In this document: positions 57,679-64,000 of the stretch, piece by piece
How positions within the stretch are numbered: position 1 is the first letter of the stretch
Layout of the letters: the number at the start of each line of letters is the position of its first letter
IMG/VR virus record: IMGVR_UViG_3300042398_000319
Span: 1 to 64,000 of that record
DNA: 64,000 nt
Source of the DNA: a virus
Direction: 5' to 3' (one strand)
Program-made: the position numbers and the translations under genes
Notes under the pieces: generated by a model
The model's database searches: none
What the model was told of the DNA's origin: nothing
The model's input: the letters and a program-made list of their open reading frames with translations, nothing else

Positions 57679-58223
57679 CAGAAGAAAAGAAACCTCTAAG
57701 CAGAAGCGAAAGAGAAGCTCTACTAAAAGATAAGGCTGGCTGGGTTATTACAGTGCTTGCTGCATTGCTAGCTATTAACACTCTTATGGGTGGCTCTAAT
57801 AGTTCTAAAGTGTTAAACAACACAATCGAAGCAAACAACACATGGGCGTTTTATCAGTCTAAGGATATTAAAGGTCGCCTAGCTGAGATCTCTAAAGAGA
57901 ATGCTCTAGCTAAAGGTAACACCGTTAAGGCAGAAGAATTACAAAAGAAAATCGATAGATATGAGTCTGAACCTGCTACAGGCGAAGGTAAGAAAGAACT
58001 TATGGCCAAGGCTCGTAAGCTAGAGGCTGAGAGAGCAGTAGCTAAACAGCGCTCACCATTCTATACTTATGCAGGGTCACTATTCCAGATTGCTATCGTA
58101 TTATTAACCGCATCTATTCTTGCTGTTAATCGTAATCTATTCAGAGCCAGTATTGGTGTAGGTGCTGTAGCATCACTGCTAATGTCACAAGCCGTATGGT
58201 TGTGGCTACCACTAACAATTTAA
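57675..58223 (+). CDS. DUF4337-like membrane protein (182 aa)
   Basis: One membrane helix near residue 25 (WVITVLAALLAINTLM), then the DUF4337 block IEANNTWAFYQSKDIKGRLA, a charged coiled coil and two C-terminal membrane helices (LFQIAIVLLTASILAV, VASLLMSQAVWLWL). Function of the family is unknown. The coiled coil would face the cytoplasm or periplasm depending on orientation. It sits in the lysis cluster. Confidence 0.75.
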   Translation: MTEEKKPLSRSEREALLKDKAGWVITVLAALLAINTLMGGSNSSKVLNNTIEANNTWAFYQSKDIKGRLAEISKENALAKGNTVKAEELQKKIDRYESEPATGEGKKELMAKARKLEAERAVAKQRSPFYTYAGSLFQIAIVLLTASILAVNRNLFRASIGVGAVASLLMSQAVWLWLPLTI

Positions 58224-58232
58224 GGAATTCTT

Positions 58233-58676
58233 ATGTCAGAAGAAATTAAGGACGAGGCTCCTAAGAAGGAAGAAGAAAGTTGGATCCAGAAGAAGTGGCG
58301 TCCAATGATGGCAGTAATGTACATGTGTGTATGTGCCTCTGACTTTATCTTGTTTCCTATTATGTTTACAATTGTACAGTTCTGGGAAACTGCTGTTCAG
58401 AATGATGCCTTTAGACAGTGGGCTCCATTGACCCTTCAGGGTGGTGGATTATTCCATATGGCTATGGGTGCTGTACTAGGTATTACTGCATGGTCAAGAG
58501 GTCAAGAGAAGATGGCGGGAGTAGCATCAACACCAACTCCAAGTCAGCCTATGGCTACCCCTCAAAGTGCTCCTATGCAACAAGCTTCGCCACCTCCAGC
58601 ACCTGCACAACCGCAGGTAACTACAGGCTATGGCGGTAAGTTAGCTCCTCCACCCTCAGATCATCCTCCTATCTAA
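58233..58676 (+). CDS. Putative holin (membrane protein with Pro-rich tail)
   Basis: 147 aa. After an acidic start, WRPMMAVMYMCVCASDFILF and a second and third hydrophobic segment (PIMFTIVQFWETAV, GGGLFHMAMGAVLGITAW) resemble the 3TM holin type found in phages and gene transfer agents. Then comes a Pro/Gln/Ala-rich tail of 50 residues. Position after spanins, endolysin and other membrane genes supports holin. Alternative: structural membrane protein. Confidence 0.65.
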   Translation: MSEEIKDEAPKKEEESWIQKKWRPMMAVMYMCVCASDFILFPIMFTIVQFWETAVQNDAFRQWAPLTLQGGGLFHMAMGAVLGITAWSRGQEKMAGVASTPTPSQPMATPQSAPMQQASPPPAPAQPQVTTGYGGKLAPPPSDHPPI

Positions 58677-58685
58677 AGGATTAAA

Positions 58686-58868
58686 ATGAAACAATTAGTA
58701 TTACTATTTGCTCTTATGTTTATTGCTCCTACTGTTTATTCAGCAGAGCCAACAACAAAGAAGGTCTGTAAAGAGACTAAAGACCCTAAGACTGGTAAGT
58801 CTAAGGAAGTCTGTAAAGAAATTAAAGTTCATAAAAAGCTAGAGGGTACTGAAGTACCAAAGAAGTAA
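58686..58868 (+). CDS. Small exported Lys-rich protein (60 aa)
   Basis: Signal peptide LVLLFALMFIAPTVYS then AEPTTKKVC. The mature part repeats a KVCKETKDPK/EVCKEIKVHK unit with two Cys. Ribosome site AAAGGATTAAA. Likely periplasmic. Function unknown. Confidence 0.7.
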   Translation: MKQLVLLFALMFIAPTVYSAEPTTKKVCKETKDPKTGKSKEVCKEIKVHKKLEGTEVPKK

Positions 58869-58879
58869 GGATTTAGCTA

Positions 58880-59605
58880 ATGCAAAAAACCCGTAAAGTT
58901 CCACGTAAACAAGCTCAAGTATCACATATTGAGGATTACCAATCTAATGTTAAAGTTATTAAGGCCCCAAGGCCATTCCACGTTCAACCTAAGAATGACA
59001 AGCAGGACAATCTCCTTACTGCAATTCGTCACTACCCTATCACTGTCACTATTGGCTGCGCTGGTACAGGTAAAACTTATTGCTCCTCATCTATGGTAGC
59101 ATCCTTGTTCTTAACAGGCAAGTATGATAAAATAATTTTAAGTAGAGCTAACGTAGCTACGGGAAAATCTTTAGGACATTTTCCAGGGACCATCGCTGAT
59201 AAGATGGCTCCTTGGTTAATGCCTATTACTAGTGTTTTAGAGAAGTCTTTCGGGTTAGGCTTCTATCAATACTTAGTAAACAAAGGTTCAATCGAGATCC
59301 AACCACTAGAAACTATTCGTGGTCGATCTTATGAAAACTCACTTGTCATTGTAGACGAGTGTCAGAATTTAACATTTGAAGAGTTAAAGGCAATTACAAC
59401 ACGCCTTGGCGAGAACTCTAAAATGGTCCTCTGTGGCGATCCTGCCCAGAGTGATATTAACAGTGGTAAGGACATTTTAAAATTTGTCCAACTATGCAAG
59501 AAACATAACATTGACATTCCTATCATCGAGTTTGGTGTAGACGATATTGTTCGCTCAGACATCGTTGCAAAGATTGTTAGGATGCTTATGGAGGAGAAAC
59601 TTTAA
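58880..59605 (+). CDS. PhoH-like ATPase
   Basis: 241 aa. Walker A VTIGCAGTGKTYCSS near residues 56-69, Walker B SLVIVDECQNLTFEEL near 155-166, and VLCGDPAQSDIN, all typical of PhoH. Phage PhoH-like proteins are widespread in aquatic phages; their role (RNA metabolism, phosphate stress) is not settled. Its stop is followed at once by the portal start. Confidence 0.93.
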   Translation: MQKTRKVPRKQAQVSHIEDYQSNVKVIKAPRPFHVQPKNDKQDNLLTAIRHYPITVTIGCAGTGKTYCSSSMVASLFLTGKYDKIILSRANVATGKSLGHFPGTIADKMAPWLMPITSVLEKSFGLGFYQYLVNKGSIEIQPLETIRGRSYENSLVIVDECQNLTFEELKAITTRLGENSKMVLCGDPAQSDINSGKDILKFVQLCKKHNIDIPIIEFGVDDIVRSDIVAKIVRMLMEEKL

Positions 59606-61228
59606 ATGGCAAACCTAACAACGACCCCATCAAAGGCTAAGACAAAGAGCCTAGGGGATCCAAATGCAGCATACGAGTCTATGCGCCCTCTCTGGGAAAA
59701 GGCCAGAGCTGTTCTTAATGGACAACAACATGCAAGAGCATACGATGATGTAATTGATACTGCAACATACAATAACTTGCTTTTGCCTTTCTCTCCAACA
59801 ATGACTGCACAACAGTATAACTTCTATCGTGCTGAAGGTGAGCTTCCTGGACTAACCGCACAATACGCTAAAGTTCTTGTTGGTGGATTGTTACGTAAAC
59901 AAGCGGCTATCGAACTTCCAGAGAATGTATTTCCTGAAGGAACTGAAGACTGGATTCGTACTTCTTTTGGTGCTGATGGTACTTCATTACATGGCTTCTT
60001 AGATGCGGCTATTTGGGAAGAGCTACAGTCATCAAGAGCTTGGTGTTTAGTAGACTATCCTACAGTTGCTAACCCAGATGCTCTCACTATGGAAGAGGCT
60101 AAGGCTTTGTCTCCATATGTAATGCTTATTCAAGCAGAGAACATTATTAACTGGCGTAGAGGTCAAGACCGTAATACAAACAAACAAGTATTAACAAGTT
60201 TACTTTTCCGCTACTACATGGAAGACTATTCTAAAAATGAATTCCACCCAGACTATGTAGATACTGTTACTCACTATCACTTAGATGAGTCAGGACTGCT
60301 TGTTGTAGATACCTACACACGAGACACTAATGAGTCTGTAAGCGTTATTAATGGTAACGTTACATCTAAGTATCAAACAGACAATGCTAATGCAGCATGG
60401 GTAAAGACACGTACAGAAGTACCTTTGATGAACGGTGAGAGAATGAACTTTATTCCTGCCTATCCATTGAATGGTCAAATTGACCCTGTTGAGCCAATCC
60501 TGCAATCACTGATTGATCGTGAAATTGCTCTGTACAACAAGGTTAGTCGTCGTAATCACTTGCTCTATGGTGCCGCTACTTACACTCCAGTAGTCATGTC
60601 AGATATGACTGATGAAGAGTTTGAAAACATTGTAGAGGCAGGTTTAGGTTCATGGATTAAACTCCGTGCTGGAGACGATATTAAAGCCTTAGATACACCA
60701 ACAGGTGCATTAAAGGATATGGAAAAGAGTATCGAAGCTACTATTGAAGAAATGGCTCGTATGGGCATTCGGATGCTTTCACCAGAGGGTTCTTCAGGTG
60801 AGTCAGGCGTAAGTCTAGAAATCCGTAATGCTGCTCAGACTGCTCAACTAGGTATGCTTAATACACGTATCTCAGAAACAATGAGACAGATCATTGCAGT
60901 AATGCTTAAGTGGAAATATAATATCGAAGTTCTTCCAACAGATATTAAGTTCACATTAAGCGCTGACTTTAACCCTACTCCTGTAGGCGCAGACTGGATG
61001 AGACTAGTTACAGAATGGTACCAGCAAGGTATTATTCCACGTTCTACATTTATCTCTATTGCTAAATTCAATGATGTACTCCCAGCTGAATACAACGATG
61101 AAGAAGGTGTTGCAGAGATCCAGAGTGATCCTCTTGTAGACACTAAGGCAATGAGTATAGACTCTTCAATTGCGGATACAGATAATATGCGCCCTAATAA
61201 TAGGGATGATGATAACGATAACGTATAA
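59606..61228 (+). CDS. Portal protein (DUF4055-like)
   Basis: 540 aa. The order RPLWEKARAVLNGQQHARAY, YNNLLLPFSPTMTAQQYNFY, GLTAQYAKVLVGGLLRKQ and LVDYPTVANPDALT, and later SPEGSSGESGVSLEIRNAAQ, match DUF4055-type portals of siphoviruses. It ends in an acidic Asp/Asn-rich tail. As a dodecamer it forms the DNA gate in the head and binds the large terminase. The MuF gene follows, as usual. Confidence 0.85.
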   Translation: MANLTTTPSKAKTKSLGDPNAAYESMRPLWEKARAVLNGQQHARAYDDVIDTATYNNLLLPFSPTMTAQQYNFYRAEGELPGLTAQYAKVLVGGLLRKQAAIELPENVFPEGTEDWIRTSFGADGTSLHGFLDAAIWEELQSSRAWCLVDYPTVANPDALTMEEAKALSPYVMLIQAENIINWRRGQDRNTNKQVLTSLLFRYYMEDYSKNEFHPDYVDTVTHYHLDESGLLVVDTYTRDTNESVSVINGNVTSKYQTDNANAAWVKTRTEVPLMNGERMNFIPAYPLNGQIDPVEPILQSLIDREIALYNKVSRRNHLLYGAATYTPVVMSDMTDEEFENIVEAGLGSWIKLRAGDDIKALDTPTGALKDMEKSIEATIEEMARMGIRMLSPEGSSGESGVSLEIRNAAQTAQLGMLNTRISETMRQIIAVMLKWKYNIEVLPTDIKFTLSADFNPTPVGADWMRLVTEWYQQGIIPRSTFISIAKFNDVLPAEYNDEEGVAEIQSDPLVDTKAMSIDSSIADTDNMRPNNRDDDNDNV

Positions 61229-61274
61229 TAAGGACATCCTTGATGTAGTTATTATGCGACATTAAGGAGTTCAA

Positions 61275-64000
61275 ATGCCAACACCAATTAATACAGATCT
61301 TTATGATCGTATTATACAACACTTGGCTGATACAAGGCTATACGAGGCGGAAACCTCTACTAATGTAAGTAGGGGCATCCGTAGACATCAAAAAAGACTT
61401 AGAGATTTACTAAAGTCTAATATTAAAGCTGATGTTAAACCAGAAGTTACAAGGGCTACTCGTGAATTACACATGATAGTTGATAACTCTGTTACTGATT
61501 ATGCAGGAGCAGCAGTTAACTTCCATTCTAATAACCTAGATAGAAGTGCAGGTAACTTTTTTAGGGTTCAAAGGCCTAGAGCTAGTGACGCTATTCCTAA
61601 ACTAATTGGACCTAATATCAGTGCCTCTAAAACACTTAGAGAACATTTTGATACAATTGGTACAGCTGAATTAGCTAGAATTGATGGAAAAATTAAGTTA
61701 GGCCTGGCTGATGGTAAATCAACTAAACAAATCTTGGATGAGGTAATTCGTACTACTGCGCTTACTGAAGTACAGGCTAAGGTTCTTGTTAGAACAGCAA
61801 TTACCAATACTCAATCTACTGCAATGAATTTAGTAATGAGTCGTAATGAAGAGCTATTAATTGGTTACAGATTTACTGCTGTTCTTGACAATCGTACTTC
61901 TCCTATTTGTGCACACCACGATGGTCAGGTATATAAGATTAATGATTTAAGGTTTAGGCCCCCACTTCACTGGAACTGTCGTAGTTCTATGGTTCCTATT
62001 CTAAAGAATAAAGAACAACTACTAAAATCTCTTGAAGAGAAAGAGGATAGTAGACTTAAAGCTAATAAATTAAAAGAAACAAATCCAACATTACTTGATG
62101 GTAACCCACCTCCAGTAGAAACCTATAGTATTTGGCTTAAACGTCAACCTATGGCTGTGCAGGTTAAGCATTTAGGCAGTGAAGAAAAAGCTGGACTTTT
62201 ACAGAAAGGTGCACTAGAGGTAAAGGCGTTTACTACTGCTAAAGGTCAACAGCTAAGTATTGCGGCATTAAGAAAGCTTGATAATGCAAGAACACTGTGG
62301 TTTCCAACTAGACAAACTGCTGTATCTAAGGCTGAAGAAAACTTATTTCAGCTTAATGTAGCTAGACCTAATGAGTTACTACGAAATACAGAGGCTCAAA
62401 GACAATTAAGAGAGATGTATATAGCTGACTCAGATAATGTGGCTCAAGCTATTTCTTTGACAGACTATCGTGGTACTACACTAGCAGGTAAACGATCAGT
62501 TAGGATTAGATCTAACAATGAGTTTGATGAACGTAACAATAGCTTTGATCCATTTACTGGTGAACAAAGTTCTACACTATTGTATGATCCTGACTATATT
62601 ACACTTCAAGAACGACTTGACTTTGTTAAGAACTCAAAGGCTTTATCACAAGATCAAAAAGTTTGGATCAGAGACTTTGTGGAGAGTCTTGATGAGTCAG
62701 TATCTGTTAATCAACAAACCGCTGTAGCTGAAAATCTTCGTGTTGTGTTTGAACGATACAACAATAACAAAGAACCTTGGGTTAACTTCATGAACGTTGT
62801 TCGTGGAGAGATGCAGTACTCTGTTGTTAATACTAGTCGTATTCTTGATCGTAGGTCTAGAGCTAGATCTCAACAGTTTGACTCTTATGGGGTTGCCGGT
62901 GAGCCAGCTAAAGTCCAGATCTTTGGTAGATACTACACGTTTGATGAAATTACAAATAACACACTGTTAAACCAAAGATATAAAGAATCATGGGAAACTC
63001 GTCTTGGTAGACCTCTAGCCCGTAGACTTCTTTACACTGGACGTACCCCTCTTTATACATGGTTTAGAGGTCCGCTAACTAGGGATACAAAATCTTTTAG
63101 TAAACGACTTGAAACATTTGTCAGAGAAGAAATTCCGGGTGGAGCTTTATGGCTAGATCGTAATAAACCAAAAGAAGGTTTAATTGCACAGTTTATTAGA
63201 GAAAAGAAAGAAAGCTGGAGAAGAATTCTAGATTTAGAATTTTTGTACAAAGGTAATAAACAAAGTTATCTACAGCAATATATTGAAAACAAAACAAATG
63301 ATAAGTTTATTGTTGATGCATTATCAAGGGTAATTAGCGTTGTAGCAGATGGTAAATCTACTGACTATGACACATTGGCAATTAACATTGGTAAAGAACT
63401 AAGAAGCAACTGGAAGTATCCAGAGTTTCCTTTCTTTAAATCAACATTAAAAGATTATCATGAGGATGGCTCACAAATTTTAACTGCGTTAAGAGACTCA
63501 GGTTATATTAGAGTAGTTAAAAGAGGTAAGACGAGAAGATCAGTTGTAGACCTAGAGACAGGTCGTGCAAGTGGTCCGTGGAGGGATACTATCAGCCGTG
63601 AAGTTCAAATTCTAAATAAAGATATGCTTGATCTTCAACGGGTTAATAGGTCATTGATTGTAAGTCAACGTATAGGTATTGTAAACGATAGAGACCGACT
63701 CTTTGTTAGGCCTGGACAGAAAACTTATTTTGATGCTAGAGGTAGAAATACTGGGATCCCTATTATTACCCGTAGAGCTAATGCTAACTATGATAAGATA
63801 CTAATTGATAATGATTTTGCTAATATGCTTAATCATACTATGGCTACTAAATACGAAGTTGATAATGAATATGCTGGATTCATGGAAGATGTTGTGCGCT
63901 TTAGAGATCCCCGTGGGAATGTAAAGAAGTATGATGACTTAAATGACTTTAGAAAACTTATTTTAACTCGTGGTGATCAAGGCTATAGTTTTATACAAAC
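61275..64000 (+). CDS. MuF-type head morphogenesis protein, very long (partial)
   Basis: AAGGAGTTCAA before the ATG. The frame stays open to the window end: at least 908 aa. Residues about 170-242 hold the Mu gpF/SPP1 gp7 domain: VRTAITNTQSTAMN, LDNRTSPICAHHDGQVY and PPLHWNCRSSMVP with the conserved Cys, His and Asp. Usual MuF proteins are 250-500 aa; here more than 650 residues follow, helical and basic, without a family I know. LLYTGRTPLYTWFRG and TYFDARGRNTG are notable motifs. The C-terminal part could be an injected effector or an internal head protein. Confidence 0.85.
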   Translation, partial: MPTPINTDLYDRIIQHLADTRLYEAETSTNVSRGIRRHQKRLRDLLKSNIKADVKPEVTRATRELHMIVDNSVTDYAGAAVNFHSNNLDRSAGNFFRVQRPRASDAIPKLIGPNISASKTLREHFDTIGTAELARIDGKIKLGLADGKSTKQILDEVIRTTALTEVQAKVLVRTAITNTQSTAMNLVMSRNEELLIGYRFTAVLDNRTSPICAHHDGQVYKINDLRFRPPLHWNCRSSMVPILKNKEQLLKSLEEKEDSRLKANKLKETNPTLLDGNPPPVETYSIWLKRQPMAVQVKHLGSEEKAGLLQKGALEVKAFTTAKGQQLSIAALRKLDNARTLWFPTRQTAVSKAEENLFQLNVARPNELLRNTEAQRQLREMYIADSDNVAQAISLTDYRGTTLAGKRSVRIRSNNEFDERNNSFDPFTGEQSSTLLYDPDYITLQERLDFVKNSKALSQDQKVWIRDFVESLDESVSVNQQTAVAENLRVVFERYNNNKEPWVNFMNVVRGEMQYSVVNTSRILDRRSRARSQQFDSYGVAGEPAKVQIFGRYYTFDEITNNTLLNQRYKESWETRLGRPLARRLLYTGRTPLYTWFRGPLTRDTKSFSKRLETFVREEIPGGALWLDRNKPKEGLIAQFIREKKESWRRILDLEFLYKGNKQSYLQQYIENKTNDKFIVDALSRVISVVADGKSTDYDTLAINIGKELRSNWKYPEFPFFKSTLKDYHEDGSQILTALRDSGYIRVVKRGKTRRSVVDLETGRASGPWRDTISREVQILNKDMLDLQRVNRSLIVSQRIGIVNDRDRLFVRPGQKTYFDARGRNTGIPIITRRANANYDKILIDNDFANMLNHTMATKYEVDNEYAGFMEDVVRFRDPRGNVKKYDDLNDFRKLILTRGDQGYSFIQ

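Noticed and set aside
1-64000. Lysogeny genes, insertion sequences, CRISPR array
   Set aside because: No integrase, repressor, transposase or spaced repeats were seen on either strand; the only repeats are fibre-coding, promoter or hairpin repeats described above.

Overview
The window is a continuous 64-kb piece of the genome of a tailed double-stranded DNA phage. It is AT-rich, every supported gene lies on the + strand, and genes are packed with ATGA or TAATG overlaps. The host is very probably Gram-negative: there is an inner/outer-membrane spanin pair with a lipobox, a GH19 endolysin and a second SleB-type wall hydrolase. No integrase, repressor, partition gene or CRISPR array is visible, so a lytic lifestyle is the simplest reading. 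Both ends are open: the first bases close a tail gene and the last gene (MuF-type head protein) runs off the end. Capsid, tail-tube and tape-measure genes must lie outside.

Layout. (1) 1-23.8 kb, late tail module: two tail-tip proteins, a J-like central tail protein of about 1,944 aa, a tail assembly chaperone, a GNAT protein, and two giant side fibres with S74 self-cleaving chaperone ends, each followed by a related small protein; a rho-independent terminator closes it. (2) 23.8-26.3 kb, early leader: duplicated host-type promoter repeats, small exported or membrane proteins, a pair of covarying RNA hairpins, and a good sigma70 promoter with a possible pseudoknot just before the RNA polymerase gene. 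(3) 26.3-42.7 kb, transcription, replication and nucleotide module: T7-type single-subunit RNA polymerase, ssDNA-binding protein, family A DNA polymerase, FEN-type exonuclease, GIY-YIG endonuclease, primase-helicase, class I ribonucleotide reductase (large subunit fused to glutaredoxin), dCMP deaminase, a CCA-adding-type nucleotidyltransferase and a ClpP-like protease. (4) 42.7-51.9 kb, accessory block of about 30 mostly small unknown genes, with a complete zinc aminopeptidase and a Cys-rich partner. (5) 51.9-64 kb, lysis, packaging and head module: SleB hydrolase, a 399-nt non-coding region, terminase subunits, a tRNA-like element, spanins, endolysin, a membrane-protein cluster with a holin candidate, PhoH-like ATPase, portal and MuF protein.

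How it works together. Host RNA polymerase probably reads the early leader and makes the phage RNA polymerase. That enzyme would then use an 18-bp SP6/T7-like promoter found at 7542, 28512, 51874 and 52496, placed exactly in front of the fibre, replication, wall-hydrolase and packaging modules; a weaker match lies inside the polymerase gene. A J-like tail tip and DUF4055/MuF head genes beside a T7-type transcription and replication core point to a mosaic siphovirus-like phage rather than a classical podovirus. The most interesting signals are the promoter set, the RNA structures (tandem hairpins at 25158, candidate pseudoknot at 26164, 29-bp hairpin at 52403), the Gln in polymerase motif A, and the giant MuF fusion.
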